Source: Mangrovicoccus sp. HB161399 (GTDB taxonomy: Bacteria > Pseudomonadota > Alphaproteobacteria > Rhodobacterales > Rhodobacteraceae). From it: 64,000 nt of DNA. Below are positions 9,646 through 19,130 of the stretch, piece by piece. The stretch lies in contig NZ_JAATVU010000007.1 in NCBI RefSeq assembly GCF_013184745.1, positions 1 through 64,000 of the forward strand, given 5' to 3'. A program made the position numbers and the translations under genes. The notes under the pieces are model-generated. The model did no database searches. It had not been told where the DNA came from and worked only from the letters and a program-made list of their open reading frames with translations. Position 1 is the stretch's first letter. Each line of letters begins with the position of its first letter.

Positions 9646-10209
9646 TTACCCGAGCTTGATCGTGGTTTCGTCTTCGAAGGCGGCGACCGGAACCGGCAGG
9701 TTCTGGGGCGCGGGCCCGCGGCGGATGCGTCCGGCAGCGTCGTAATGCGAACCGTGGCAGGGGCAGAACCAGCCGTGGTAGTCGCCGGCATTGGCCAGCG
9801 GCACGCAGCCCAGATGGGTGCAAACGCCCATCATCACCAGCCATTCCTCCTTGCCGGCCATGGCGCGGTTGTCGTCGGTGGCCTCGGCATTCGCGTCCGG
9901 CAGGTTGGCGTTGCGCGCATTGGTGTCGACCAGGTCGGTCAGCGGCACGCCCTTGGCGTATTCGATGTCCTCCGGGGTCCGGTGGCGGATGAAGACCGGC
10001 TTGCCCAGCCACTGGACGGTCAGCTGCGTTCCGGTCTCGACACCGCTCACGTCGACGCGGATCGACGACAGGGCCGAGACATCCGCGCTGGGGTTCATCT
10101 GGTTCACGAGCGGCCAGACCGCGGCGCCGGTGGCCACGACACCCGCTCCGGCGGTCGCATAGTATAGGAAATCGCGGCGGGTGCCTTCGTGATCGTCTGC
10201 GTGGGACAC
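9646..10209 (-). CDS. petA: Ubiquinol-cytochrome c reductase Rieske iron-sulfur protein
   Basis: A 187-residue subunit holding the [2Fe-2S] cluster. The N-terminus carries a Tat-type signal/anchor ([14 protein letters not shown]). The cluster motifs are CTHLGC and CPCHGSHYD, with both Cys-His pairs intact. The start codon is GTG at 10209, preceded by CGGAG eight bases upstream. It is the first gene of petABC; its promoter must lie in 10210-10518. Confidence 0.96.
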   Translation of the reverse strand: MSHADDHEGTRRDFLYYATAGAGVVATGAAVWPLVNQMNPSADVSALSSIRVDVSGVETGTQLTVQWLGKPVFIRHRTPEDIEYAKGVPLTDLVDTNARNANLPDANAEATDDNRAMAGKEEWLVMMGVCTHLGCVPLANAGDYHGWFCPCHGSHYDAAGRIRRGPAPQNLPVPVAAFEDETTIKLG

Positions 10210-10518
10210 GACTAATCTCCGAGTTGTTTAACGGACCACCACATTCGGATTTCTGAGTCCCGTTTGCAGCAGTGGGTGCGTGAATATGCATTCCTCGCCA
10301 GACCGTCTAGCAGACAATCTAGCACGTTGGGTCGAAACGACGCAGGGGGTTGCGCCCCGCCACGCAGCCACAGAACACGGTCCCGGGCTAATTTGCAACA
10401 TAGAGAAAAATGTGTTCACGGTTCATGGACGCGTCTTTCGATCCGCATGAAATCGTCATAGTTTGTAAATACTTTCGACCCCATTCTCCGAATGGCCCCC
10501 AGTTCCGGACAGACACCC
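10210..10518. promoter_or_regulatory. Divergent intergenic region between petABC and the outer-membrane protein gene
   Basis: A stretch of 309 bp with no convincing gene. It is more AT-rich than its surroundings (for example 10385-10410 and 10455-10475) and must contain the promoters of both divergent units. I do not see a clear -35/-10 pair or an operator I can name. Confidence 0.5.
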
Positions 10519-11181
10519 ATGACGCTTCGCACGCTCACAGCCTCCATCGTCGCAATCAGCGCCTTCCTGGCGGCCGGTGCCGCGCATGCCGAGTTCGAGC
10601 TGAGCGTCTATTCGGGCTGGCAGACCTCGCCGCATTCCACCGTCGAGGGCGATGACCCCTCCGGCATCGGCGAGTTCGATTTCACCGCCGGCTGGGAAGG
10701 CAAGTCGGGCAGCATGCCGCCCTATTGGGGCGTGCGCGGCATCTGGTGGCAGTCCGACGTGCTGGGCTACGGCGTCGACTACAGCCACAACAAGGTCTAT
10801 GCCGACAGCGACACGCTGAAGGACAACGGCTTCGACACGCTGGAATTCACCGACGGCCTGAACATCATCACCGCCAACGTGTTCCGGCGCTTCCCGGGCG
10901 TGACCCGGGACTGGACCCCCTATATCGGCGGCGGCCTCGGGATTTCCGTGCCTCATGTAGAGGTGGAAACCACCGGCGACCGCACCTTCGAATACCAGTA
11001 TGCCGGCCCGGCCGTGCAGTGGGTCGCGGGCGTCAGCTACCCGATCAACGACCGCTGGAAGGTCTTCGGCGAGTACAAGGGCACCTATTCGAAGAACGAT
11101 GTCGACCTGAAGGGCGGCGGCGATCTGGAGACCAACATCGTCACCAACGCGCTCAATGTCGGCGTCAGCTTCGACTTCTGA
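10519..11181 (+). CDS. Outer-membrane beta-barrel protein (lipid A oxidase/opacity-like)
   Basis: A 220-residue protein with a clear signal peptide (cleavage after AAHA, before EFELSVYSGWQ). The mature part is a series of alternating amphipathic strands ending in Phe (VGVSFDF), the hallmark of an outer-membrane barrel of about eight strands. Similar Rhodobacterales proteins are annotated as lipid A oxidase (LpxQ-like); I regard that as a possibility only. An ATG at 10492 is in frame but would add residues before the signal peptide. Confidence 0.7.
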   Translation: MTLRTLTASIVAISAFLAAGAAHAEFELSVYSGWQTSPHSTVEGDDPSGIGEFDFTAGWEGKSGSMPPYWGVRGIWWQSDVLGYGVDYSHNKVYADSDTLKDNGFDTLEFTDGLNIITANVFRRFPGVTRDWTPYIGGGLGISVPHVEVETTGDRTFEYQYAGPAVQWVAGVSYPINDRWKVFGEYKGTYSKNDVDLKGGGDLETNIVTNALNVGVSFDF

Positions 11182-12049
11182 TCCCCTGCCCGGAACGCTT
11201 CTTTCCTTCGGACACGGATACTCGGCCGGCGCGCTCGCGCGCCGGCTGATCCCCGGAGGCTGGCGGATCATCGGCACGACGCGTAGCGCGGAGCGTGCCA
11301 ACCAGCTCGCGGCCGAGGGCGCCGAAGCGCTGATCTGGCCGGGCAGCGACCTCTCCGCCGCCATTTCCGAGGCGACTCACATCCTGATCTCGGCGGGACC
11401 GGATGCCGATGGCGACCCGGTGCTGCGCGACTGGGCTGCCCAGATAGGCGCGCGCGGCCGCGGACTGCGCTGGCTGGGCTACCTCTCCACCACCGGCGTC
11501 TATGGCGACCACCAGGGCGGCTGGGTCGACGAATCCACGCCGCTCTCGCCCTCGACCCGGCGCGGCCGATGGCGGATGGACGCAGAGGGCGCCTGGCAGG
11601 CACTTGCCGCGGAGGTCGGCCTGCCCCTGCACATCTTCCGCCTCGCCGGCATCTACGGCCCCGGACGCGGCCCGTTCGAGAAGGTCCGCCAGGGGACAGC
11701 GCGGCGAATCATCAAGCCGGGCCAGGTGTTCAGCCGCATCCATGTCGAGGACATCGCCCAGGTTCTGGCGGCCTCGATCGCGCGGCCGGACCCCGGCGCG
11801 GTCTACAATCTCTGCGACGACGATCCCGCTCCGCCCGAGGAGGTGATCGCGCATGCCGCGGAGCTGCTCGGCCTGCCGGTGCCGCCCGCGATCCCCATCG
11901 AGGAGGCGGATATGACGCCGATGGCCCGCAGTTTCTATGCGGAAAGCAAGCGGGTGCGGAACGACCGGATCAAGCAGGATCTGGGCGTCGCGCTGCTCTA
12001 TCCGGATTACCGCTCCGGGCTGGCCGCGCTGCTGGACGGCGAGACGTAG
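11156..12049 (+). CDS. NAD(P)-dependent epimerase/SDR-like protein (YeeZ-like)
   Basis: A 297-residue protein with an extended-SDR fold. It shows an N-terminal FGHGYSAGALARRL nucleotide-binding loop, LGYLSTTGVYGDHQGGWVDE around the active-site region, IFRLAGIYGPGR and SRIHVEDIAQVL. The usual YxxxK catalytic pair is not evident (STRRGRWR in its place), as in YeeZ-type members, so catalytic activity is uncertain. The start at 11156 overlaps the end of the upstream barrel gene by 26 bp; no better start is seen. Its 3' end overlaps the convergent gene by 43 bp. Confidence 0.75.
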   Translation: MSASASTSDPLPGTLLSFGHGYSAGALARRLIPGGWRIIGTTRSAERANQLAAEGAEALIWPGSDLSAAISEATHILISAGPDADGDPVLRDWAAQIGARGRGLRWLGYLSTTGVYGDHQGGWVDESTPLSPSTRRGRWRMDAEGAWQALAAEVGLPLHIFRLAGIYGPGRGPFEKVRQGTARRIIKPGQVFSRIHVEDIAQVLAASIARPDPGAVYNLCDDDPAPPEEVIAHAAELLGLPVPPAIPIEEADMTPMARSFYAESKRVRNDRIKQDLGVALLYPDYRSGLAALLDGET

Positions 12050-12666
12050 CGCCGGAGCCGGCCGATCCCCCAGAAGACCGGCACCAGAACCGCGCCGCCC
12101 GCGAAGGTCGCGCCGTAGAACTCGGCCCGCGCAGGCAGGTTCATGTCGTTGAGGAAGGGATAGGGCAGCCCGCTGGTGACGGTGCCCACGGGCTCGGCAT
12201 TCAGCGGGCCGACGAGCAGTTCCGCCCAGCCGGTATAGACCAGCACCATCGCCGCAAGGCCGGCAAGCACAGGCGCCATGCGGCGGAACCCCTGCTTCAG
12301 CCAGAACAGGTCGATCCACATCAGCGCCGGCCCGACCATGTGCAGATAGTATTCGCGGTAGGGCTTCGGCTCGTTGTCGCCGTTGACCAGGGACGGATCG
12401 ATCAGGAAGAGACGCCAGTAGGAGATCACGACCAGCGCGTTCAGGATGGCCAGAAGCGACAGCGGCGTGTCGAGCCTCCCGTCCGCCCGGCCCAAGCGCG
12501 GCACCGTCATGGCGGCGGCGGCAAGCAGGTTTCCGGTCTGCGCCCAGATCGTCAGGTATCTGAACTGGGCGCCGAAGGTGGCGTAATCCGCGCTGCGCGC
12601 CACCTCCCATGTGTAGAACAGGGCGAGGAGCAGGACGAACAGGCGGTATCTGCGGGCGGCGGTCAT
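12007..12666 (-). CDS. Multi-pass membrane protein resembling AIG1/FAR-17a FAHFA hydrolases
   Basis: A 219-residue protein with six or so membrane segments. The order of motifs matches the eukaryotic AIG1/ADTRP (FAR-17a) family. An early FRYLTIWAQ contains Thr39, a middle VISYWRLFLID follows, then EYYLHMVGPALMWIDLFW contains His109, and there is a late VYTGW. In human AIG1 a Thr and a His at comparable places (T43, H134) form an unusual threonine-hydrolase active site for fatty-acid esters of hydroxy fatty acids. The functional assignment is inference from this pattern. The start ATG at 12666 lies 3 bp after the mrr stop codon. Confidence 0.55.
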   Translation of the reverse strand: MTAARRYRLFVLLLALFYTWEVARSADYATFGAQFRYLTIWAQTGNLLAAAAMTVPRLGRADGRLDTPLSLLAILNALVVISYWRLFLIDPSLVNGDNEPKPYREYYLHMVGPALMWIDLFWLKQGFRRMAPVLAGLAAMVLVYTGWAELLVGPLNAEPVGTVTSGLPYPFLNDMNLPARAEFYGATFAGGAVLVPVFWGIGRLRRYVSPSSSAASPER

Positions 12667-12669
12667 GGC

Positions 12670-13600
12670 TCACTCATCCGGGAAGTAGTTCTCGTCAACT
12701 TCCCTTACCACATAGGTGCGGACAGCGCGCACCCCGACATCATGGGCGATCATCAGGCGGGCCAGCCGCTCGCCATTGATCAGCACGATCCGGTGCTGCA
12801 CCCGCTGGACGAATTCGACGGCATGGCGGCTGAAATCCGAAGTGGTGACGAACACACCCTTGGTTGCGTCCTCCCCGGTCAGCGAGCCGACGAAAGCCTG
12901 CACCGCTTCGCGCCCGATCCGGTTCTCCGGCGCATAGCGCTTGGCCTGAATAATAGACGGCATCCAGCCCAAGGGCGTCCTCGTTGATCACCCCGTCAAT
13001 TCCGCCATCGCCCGTCGTGGCCGTCATCCGGTACATGTCGTCCAGCCCGCCGCCATAGCCCATGGCCCGGAGCAGATCGAGGATCAGCCGCTCGAAGCGG
13101 ATCGGAGAGCGTTCGAGGACGGCATTGAGGACGTCTTCGGCAAGCCCGCGGTCCAATTCGGCAGCAGCCCGATCGATGAGGTCCTGCGGGGTCTCGTCGT
13201 TTTGCGGAAGCGGCACGGCTACGGTCACCCCATCCGGGTCCGAAGTCCCCTGGTTGCCGTTCCCGTCCAGCCAGCCGGCGAAACCCGGAAGATCGCGGAG
13301 GACGGAGTTGTCGATGCGGGAGCCATGCTTCGCCAGCAAGGAGCGACCCAAGTCGGTGATCTCGAAATGCCCGCGCTTCAGCGACCTGGTCGCACCAGCT
13401 TTGGACAGGTATTGACGCGCCCAGTGGACCCGGTTCGCGATAACTGTCTGCTTGCCGCTGGGAAGCAGTGCTTCGGCGTCCTCGCGGGACAATCCGAACT
13501 GCCCGGCCATGCGAGGAACGATCTCCGGAACCGTTCGCAGACTGTCGGAACAGGCTTGCAGCACCGGTCTCATCAGCGTCTGATAATCCGGCACCGCCAT
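12670..13600 (-). pseudogene. mrr: Mrr-type restriction endonuclease gene, interrupted by a single-base frameshift
   Basis: The N-terminal frame (13600 down to about 12953) encodes the Mrr N-domain (MAVPDYQTLMRPVLQACSD) and the start of the catalytic domain (TTGDGGIDGVINEDALGLDA). The rest, IQAKRYAPENRIGREAVQAF through KGVFVTTSDFSRHAVEF to the stop at 12670, is in another frame. The junction reads TATTATTCAG where TAT-ATT-CAG would restore Y-I-Q-A-K, so one T near 12952 appears extra. The lesion falls exactly between the Asp and Q-x-K parts of the PD-(D/E)xK site. Intact Mrr cleaves methylated DNA. It could also be a sequencing error. Confidence 0.85.
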
Positions 13601-13603
13601 CGC

Positions 13604-15529
13604 CTAGCCCTGCCGTGCCAGAGTCCCGATGCCCAGAACGTCCTGCACCTTGGCTTCTATATCCTCGGCATTCATCCGTGCCACCGCGTACATGTCGCGC
13701 GGGCTCGCCTGATCGATGAACTCGTCGGGCAGTACCATGGAACGGAATTTCAGCCCGCGGTCGAAGACGCCTTCCTCGGCCAGGAGCTGCGCGACATGGC
13801 TGCCGAAGCCGCCGATCGCGCCCTCCTCGATCGTGATCAGCGCCGGGTGCTCGCGCGCCAGGCGCAGGATCAGCTCGCGGTCCAGCGGCTTGGCGAAGCG
13901 CGCGTCGGCCACGGTCACGTTGATGCCCTTGGCCGCCAGCCGCTCTGCCGCGGTCTCGACCTCGGAGAGCCGCGTGCCGAAGCTGAGGATCGCCGCTGCC
14001 GTACCCTCGCGGATCAGGCGGCCCTTGCCGATTTCCAGCGGCACGCCGCGCTCGGGCATCTCGACGCCGACGCCCTCGCCGCGCGGGAAGCGGAAGGCGA
14101 TGGGCCCGTCGTCATGCGCCGCCGCCGTGGCGACCATGTGGACCAGCTCCGCCTCGTCGGCGGCGGCCATCACGGTGAAGCCCGGCAGGTTGGCGAGGAA
14201 GGCGATGTCGAAGCTGCCGGCATGGGTCGCGCCGTCGGCACCGACGAGGCCCGCGCGGTCGATGGCGAAGCGCACCGGCAGGCGCTGGATCGCCACGTCA
14301 TGCACCACCTGGTCGTAGCCGCGCTGCAGGAAGGTCGAGTACATCGCGCAGAACGGCTTCATCCCGCCCGCGGCAAGCCCCGCGGAGAAGGTGACGCCAT
14401 GCTGCTCCGCGATCGCCACGTCGAAGACCCGGTGCGGGAAGCGCTCGGCAAACAGGTTCAGCCCGGTCCCGTCCGGCATCGCGGCGGTCACGGCAACGAT
14501 CTTGTCGTCGCGCGACGCCTCGTCGATCAGCGCCCGGGCGAAGACCTTGGTATAGGCCGGCGCGTTCGAGACCGCCTTTGCCTGCTCGCCGGTGACCACG
14601 TCGAACTTGGCGCGGGCATGGCCGCGGTCCTGCGACTTCTCCGCCGGATCGTAGCCCTTGCCCTTCTTGGTGATCGCGTGGATCAGCACCGGCCCGTCGG
14701 CATGGGCCTTCACCGCGCGCAGCAGCGGCACGAGCTGGTCTAGGTCGTGGCCGTCGACCGGGCCGAGATAGGAGAATCCCAGCTGCTCGAACAGCGTGCC
14801 GCCCATGACGGAATGCTTCAGCATGTCCTTGGCGCGCTTGGCGCCTTCCTGCAGCGGCGGCGGCAGAAACTTCACCGCGTCCTTGGCGACCTGCTTGAAC
14901 TCGTGGAAGGGCGAGCCGGCATAGAGCCGCGACAGGTAGGAGGACATCGCGCCCACCGGAGGCGCGATCGACATCTCGTTGTCATTGAGGATGACGATCA
15001 TGCGGTTCCGCAGATGGCCCGCATTGTTCATCGCCTCGTAGGCCATGCCCGCCGAGATCGAGCCGTCGCCGATCACCGCGATGCAGTCGCCGATGCCGTG
15101 CTCGGGCCGACCGCCGAGATCGCGGGCCACGGCGAATCCGAGCGCCGCCGAGATCGAGGTGGAGCTGTGCGCCGCGCCGAACGGGTCGTAGGGCGACTCG
15201 GAACGCTTGGTGAAGCCCGACAGCCCGTCCTTCTGGCGCAGCGTGCGGATGCGGTCGCGGCGGCCGGTCAGGATCTTGTGCGGATAGCACTGGTGGCCGA
15301 CATCCCAGATCACCTTGTCGCGGGGCGTGTCGAAGACCGCGTGCAGCGCCACGGTCAGCTCGACCACGCCCAGACCCGCGCCCAGATGGCCGCCGGTGAC
15401 CGAGACCGCGCTGACCGTTTCCGCGCGCAGTTCGTCGGCGAGCTGGCGCAGCTCGCGGATCGACAGGCCCTTGAGGTCTGCGGGTTCGTGCACCTTGTCG
15501 AGCAAGGGCGTCTGGGGTTGGTCGGCCAT
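13604..15529 (-). CDS. dxs: 1-deoxy-D-xylulose-5-phosphate synthase
   Basis: A 641-residue thiamine-diphosphate enzyme condensing pyruvate and glyceraldehyde-3-phosphate, the first step of the MEP isoprenoid pathway. It shows [16 protein letters not shown], the ThDP-binding [16 protein letters not shown] region and the transketolase middle domain with [18 protein letters not shown]. The start at 15529 ([12 protein letters not shown]) matches the family. It is the last gene of the hdaH-xseB-ispA-dxs run, 17 bp after ispA, so precursor supply and prenyl synthesis are probably co-transcribed. Confidence 0.97.
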   Translation of the reverse strand: MADQPQTPLLDKVHEPADLKGLSIRELRQLADELRAETVSAVSVTGGHLGAGLGVVELTVALHAVFDTPRDKVIWDVGHQCYPHKILTGRRDRIRTLRQKDGLSGFTKRSESPYDPFGAAHSSTSISAALGFAVARDLGGRPEHGIGDCIAVIGDGSISAGMAYEAMNNAGHLRNRMIVILNDNEMSIAPPVGAMSSYLSRLYAGSPFHEFKQVAKDAVKFLPPPLQEGAKRAKDMLKHSVMGGTLFEQLGFSYLGPVDGHDLDQLVPLLRAVKAHADGPVLIHAITKKGKGYDPAEKSQDRGHARAKFDVVTGEQAKAVSNAPAYTKVFARALIDEASRDDKIVAVTAAMPDGTGLNLFAERFPHRVFDVAIAEQHGVTFSAGLAAGGMKPFCAMYSTFLQRGYDQVVHDVAIQRLPVRFAIDRAGLVGADGATHAGSFDIAFLANLPGFTVMAAADEAELVHMVATAAAHDDGPIAFRFPRGEGVGVEMPERGVPLEIGKGRLIREGTAAAILSFGTRLSEVETAAERLAAKGINVTVADARFAKPLDRELILRLAREHPALITIEEGAIGGFGSHVAQLLAEEGVFDRGLKFRSMVLPDEFIDQASPRDMYAVARMNAEDIEAKVQDVLGIGTLARQG

Positions 15530-15546
15530 CGGGCCCTCCGTCGCGT

Positions 15547-16410
15547 CTAGCGTTCCCGCGAGATAACGAAGCGCGCAACGTCCCGCAAGGTTTCCGCCCT
15601 GTCCGCGAAGGGCGCGAGCGCGTCGCAGGCTTCCTCGACCAAGGATGTGGCCCGCTCGCGGGCGCCGTCCAGTCCCAGCAGGCCAACGAAAGTGGCCTTT
15701 CCGGCCCCTGCATCCTTCTGCAGCCGCTTTCCCGCCTTTTCCGGGTCGCCGGTCACGTCGAGAATGTCGTCCGCGATCTGGAAGGCGAGACCGAGCGCCG
15801 CGGCATAGGCGGTCATCGGCGCGACTTCGGCCTTCGCCAGCCGCGCCCCGGCCTCGGCCGACCAGCGGATCAGCGCGCCGGTCTTGTTGCGCTGCAGCTC
15901 GATGATCTCGTTCAGCGCCAAGGGCGCCGCCGCGGTTTCGGCGGCGATGTCCTGGGCCTGGCCCAGCACCATGCCCGCCGCGCCCGAAGCCTCCGCCAGC
16001 GACAGCACCAGATCGGCGCGCACCGCCGGATCGGGCGATGCGCCGGGATCGGCCAGCAGGCGGAAAGCGAGGGTCTGCAGCGCGTCGCCGACGAGGACGG
16101 CAGTCGCCTCGTCCCATTTGACATGGACGGTCGGGCGGCCGCGGCGCAGGTCGTCATCATCCATGGCGGGCAGGTCGTCATGCACGAGGGAATAGGCATG
16201 CAGCGCCTCCACCGCGGCCCCGGCCTGTTCGGCCCCGGCCACGCCGTGCAGCCGCGCCGATTCCACAACGAGGAAGCCGCGCAGCCCCTTGCCGCCGTGG
16301 CAGGCATAGGCCATGCCGTCGCGGATCAGGCTGGCCGGTTCCGCCGCGATCGCATCGAGCAGCCGTGCGCGGACCGCATCCGTGACGGTGCCCAGCCGCT
16401 CCATGCCCAT
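15547..16410 (-). CDS. ispA: Polyprenyl (farnesyl/geranylgeranyl) diphosphate synthase
   Basis: A 287-residue trans-prenyltransferase. The first Asp-rich motif is [17 protein letters not shown] and the second is DDILDVTGD; both bind the Mg-diphosphate substrates. Residues just upstream of the first motif ([12 protein letters not shown]) are consistent with a C15 synthase, but the exact chain length is not certain. Two ATG codons lie at 16410 and 16404. The gene starts 3 bp after xseB stops and is followed by dxs. Confidence 0.92.
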   Translation of the reverse strand: MGMERLGTVTDAVRARLLDAIAAEPASLIRDGMAYACHGGKGLRGFLVVESARLHGVAGAEQAGAAVEALHAYSLVHDDLPAMDDDDLRRGRPTVHVKWDEATAVLVGDALQTLAFRLLADPGASPDPAVRADLVLSLAEASGAAGMVLGQAQDIAAETAAAPLALNEIIELQRNKTGALIRWSAEAGARLAKAEVAPMTAYAAALGLAFQIADDILDVTGDPEKAGKRLQKDAGAGKATFVGLLGLDGARERATSLVEEACDALAPFADRAETLRDVARFVISRER

Positions 16411-16413
16411 GGA

Positions 16414-16656
16414 TCAGAGGCCCTCGACCGGCTTCAGCCCGGAAGGCTCTCCGTTGCGGTCCAGCGTGATCGCCGCGACCTTTTCCTCGGCCTGCTTCAG
16501 CTTGGTCTCGCAATGCGCCTTCAGCTCGGCGCCGCGCTCGTAGAGCTTGATCGAATCCTCGAGCCCGACCTCGCCCTGCTCCAGCTGGCTGACGACCGAC
16601 TCGAGCGCCGCCATCGCCTCCTCGAAGCTCATCTCGGTGACTTTCTTCTCGGCCAT
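16414..16656 (-). CDS. xseB: Exodeoxyribonuclease VII small subunit
   Basis: An 80-residue helical protein that joins the XseA large subunit in a nuclease degrading single-stranded DNA. The family sequence EEAMAALESVVSQLEQGEVG is clear, followed by a second helix SIKLYERGAELKAHCETKL. The gene is exactly adjacent to its upstream neighbour (16656/16657) and 3 bp from ispA, so translation is probably coupled. The xseB-ispA-dxs order is common in alphaproteobacteria. Confidence 0.95.
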   Translation of the reverse strand: MAEKKVTEMSFEEAMAALESVVSQLEQGEVGLEDSIKLYERGAELKAHCETKLKQAEEKVAAITLDRNGEPSGLKPVEGL

Positions 16657-17592
16657 TCAAGCGCCCCGCTTCATCAGAACATCGACATGCGCCGCCACGG
16701 AGGCGGCGAGGGCAGCCAAATCATACCCGCCCTCCAGTGTCGAGACCAGCCGGCCGCCGCAAAGCGCATCCGCCGCGCCGCAGAGCCGTTCGGTGATCCA
16801 GGCAAAATCCTCCGTGTCCCACTCGAGGCTGGCCAGCGGATCGGCAAGGTGAGCGTCGAACCCGGCCGAAACGATCATAAGCTCGGGCTTATGCCGCTCC
16901 AGCGCCGGGATGATGATCTCGTCCGTCACCCGCCGCATCAGGTTTCCGTCCGATCCCGGCGGCAGCGGCACGTTGACGATCTGGCCATGCGCGCCCCGCT
17001 CGTCATGCGCGCCGGTGCCGGGATAGAGCGGCATCTGGTGGGTAGAGACGAAAAGCGCCCGCTCCTCGTTCCAGAGCAGATCCTGCGTGCCGTTGCCGTG
17101 ATGCACGTCGAAATCCACCACGGCCACGCGCGACAGCCCGTGATGGTCCAGCGCATATTTCGCGGCGATGGCGGCATTGCCGAAAAGGCAGAATCCCATC
17201 GCTGTCTCCGTCTCGGCATGGTGCCCCGGCGGACGCATGGCGACAAAGGCGTTCGAGGCCTCTCCCGCCAGCACCATGTCCACCGCCTTCAGGCAGCCGC
17301 CCACGCCGCGCCGCGCCGCCTCCATCGACTCCGGGCTGAGATGCGTATCGCCGTCGAGCGCCGCCCAGCCTGCCGCCGGAATCGCTGCCGCGACCTTGTC
17401 GACATAGCGCTGCGGATGGCAGCGCAGGATTTCCGCATCCGGCGCCGCGGGCGGCTCGACCCGGATCAGCGCGTCGTAGCCGGGCGTGTCGATCACGGCG
17501 GCGATGGATTGCAGCCGCGCCACCTGCTCGGGATGGCCGGGCGGGGTGACATGGGCGAGACCGGACGGGTGGGCGAAATAGGCTGTGCTCAT
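16657..17592 (-). CDS. Histone deacetylase-family (AcuC/acetylpolyamine-type) hydrolase
   Basis: A 311-residue zinc hydrolase of the arginase/deacetylase superfamily. It carries the tandem His motif RPPGHHAETETAMGFC, the DFDVHHGNGTQ zinc ligands and a C-terminal LEGGYDLAALA. All catalytic residues appear intact. Bacterial members act on acetylated small amines or proteins; the substrate here is unknown. It heads the operon leading to xseB, ispA and dxs. Confidence 0.88.
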   Translation of the reverse strand: MSTAYFAHPSGLAHVTPPGHPEQVARLQSIAAVIDTPGYDALIRVEPPAAPDAEILRCHPQRYVDKVAAAIPAAGWAALDGDTHLSPESMEAARRGVGGCLKAVDMVLAGEASNAFVAMRPPGHHAETETAMGFCLFGNAAIAAKYALDHHGLSRVAVVDFDVHHGNGTQDLLWNEERALFVSTHQMPLYPGTGAHDERGAHGQIVNVPLPPGSDGNLMRRVTDEIIIPALERHKPELMIVSAGFDAHLADPLASLEWDTEDFAWITERLCGAADALCGGRLVSTLEGGYDLAALAASVAAHVDVLMKRGA

Positions 17593-17641
17593 GGCGCGAG
17601 GCTAGGCAGGCCCGAGCCGCCGCGCAACCGCGCCAAAGGGC

Positions 17642-17681
17642 GCCCCCTCACCCCGGCCCTCTCCCCTGGGGGGAGAGGGAG
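17642..17681. repeat. REP-like GC-rich palindrome, copy A
   Basis: A 40-bp element with perfect 10-bp arms CCCTCTCCCC (17657-17666) and GGGGAGAGGG (17670-17679), preceded by CCCCCTCACCCCGG. Nearly the same sequence recurs at 27728-27767. It sits just beyond the 3' end of the minus-strand oxidoreductase gene and may act as an RNA stabiliser or terminator. Confidence 0.6.
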
Positions 17682-17683
17682 GC

Positions 17684-19015
17684 TCAGCGGCGGTCGAGCA
17701 GCCCGTACCAGACATAGGCGCCGGCCAAGGCGAGGCGCCGGGCGCGGCCCAGCTCGAAGCGCTTCGGCGCGGCCATGACGAAGCCGGGCAGGCCATGCGC
17801 CTCGCCAAGCAGCAGCTTCGCCGCCTGCAGCCCCGACCAGCTGGCCATCGCCACGCCGTTGCCGTGATAGCCGAAGGCCACGACCGAATCCGGCCAGTCC
17901 CCGACTGGACCGACATGGGGCACCAGCCGCCGCGTCAGATTCGCCAGCCCCGACCAGAAGAACGGCGTCTCCACCGATGTCCATGCCGGGAACATCGCCT
18001 CGAAATCCGCCCGCATCTGCGCCCGGATCTTCCGGTGGGCCGCGGGCGTCCAGCGGATGCCGCCGCGCATGCCGAACAGGAACCGCCCCTCTGGCAGCAT
18101 GCGGAAATAGTGCAGCAGGTGGCGGCTGTCATAGGCCATCAGGTCCGAAGTCCAGCCCTGCGCCTGCCGCTCCTCCGCGGTGATCGGCCGGGTCACCAGC
18201 ACCGAGGACTGCACCGGCAGGAACCGCGCCCGCATCCAGTCCGGCAGGTCGTCCGACGCGTAACCATTGGTCGCCAGGACCAGCCGCCGCGCCCGGAGCC
18301 GGCCCGAAGGCGTCTGGATCAGATAGGCCCCGCCCTCCCGCACGATCCGCGCCACCGCCGAATTGCCGTGGATCCGCACCCCCGCGGCGAGACAGCCGCG
18401 GGCCAGCCCGGTCACGTATTTCCGCGGGTTGAGCCCGAACCCGACCGGCAGGCGGAGCCCACCATGCATCCCCGCCGCGGACAGGCCGCGTTCGGCCAGC
18501 GACTCCGGCTCCAGCACCTCGGCCCGGACGCCGTATTCCGCTCCGGCGGGACCGGCGTCCGCCCGGATGTCAGCCATCGCGCGCGCCGAATGCGCCAGCA
18601 TGGCCTCGCCATCCGAATGCCGGTCGATGCCGATCCCGAGCTCTCCGGCCAGGCGTTCCACCGTTCCGATGGCCTCGCGCTCGGCGCGCACCCACTCGGC
18701 GCGCGCCTCTGCGCCGTAGGCCCGGACCATCTGGCCGCGGTCCAGCTTCGAGCCGCCGATGCAGGCAAAGCCGCCGTTGCGCCCCGACGCGCCCCAGCCC
18801 GGCCCGTGCCGGTCCAGCACGGCCACGTCCATCCCCGCGCGCGCCAGGTGCAGCGCCGCCGACAGCCCGGTGTAGCCCGCCCCGACCACCACGGCCTCGG
18901 CCTGTGCTTCGCCCTCCAGCGGCGGGCAGTCCGGCGCCGCGCAGGTCGCAGTCCAGTAGCAGCCCTCCACCGAGGAGGCCTCATAGGCAGCGGATTCGTA
19001 GGGGATTTGGGACAT
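17684..19015 (-). CDS. FAD-dependent amine oxidoreductase (DadA/PuuB-like)
   Basis: A 443-residue flavoprotein of the DAO family. After a leader (YEASSVEGCYWTAT) it has the Rossmann FAD motif AVVVGAGYTGLSAALHLARA and ASGRNGGFACIGG. Near the C-terminus is VAFGYHGNGVAMASWSGLQA. This arrangement resembles gamma-glutamylputrescine oxidase and related amine or amino-acid oxidases. The start at 19015 is favoured over 19021 because GGAG lies 7 bp upstream. It lies downstream of the betBA genes, so a role in methylated-amine use is possible but unproven. Confidence 0.8.
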   Translation of the reverse strand: MSQIPYESAAYEASSVEGCYWTATCAAPDCPPLEGEAQAEAVVVGAGYTGLSAALHLARAGMDVAVLDRHGPGWGASGRNGGFACIGGSKLDRGQMVRAYGAEARAEWVRAEREAIGTVERLAGELGIGIDRHSDGEAMLAHSARAMADIRADAGPAGAEYGVRAEVLEPESLAERGLSAAGMHGGLRLPVGFGLNPRKYVTGLARGCLAAGVRIHGNSAVARIVREGGAYLIQTPSGRLRARRLVLATNGYASDDLPDWMRARFLPVQSSVLVTRPITAEERQAQGWTSDLMAYDSRHLLHYFRMLPEGRFLFGMRGGIRWTPAAHRKIRAQMRADFEAMFPAWTSVETPFFWSGLANLTRRLVPHVGPVGDWPDSVVAFGYHGNGVAMASWSGLQAAKLLLGEAHGLPGFVMAAPKRFELGRARRLALAGAYVWYGLLDRR

Positions 19016-19100
19016 CGGCATACTCCGGGCAGGCAGCGGAGCCATGCGCGCGCGTCCCGCCAAGGTCAAGCCTCGGGCAGGAGCGCGGGGGGAGGGGCAC

Positions 19101-19123
19101 GGGGAGGGGGCATCCCCCTCCCC
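19101..19123. terminator. GC-rich hairpin after betA
   Basis: GGGGAGGGGG (19101-19110) and CCCCCTCCCC (19114-19123) form a perfect 10-bp stem with a 3-base loop, 8 bp beyond the betA stop on the minus strand. There is no T-run, so it may stop exonucleases rather than transcription. Confidence 0.45.
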
Positions 19124-19130
19124 GCCCTGG

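Noticed and set aside
8339-9745. 468-codon plus-strand open frame over petB
   Set aside because: It is antisense to cytochrome b and rich in His, Gln and Asp, typical of a shadow of a membrane protein gene.
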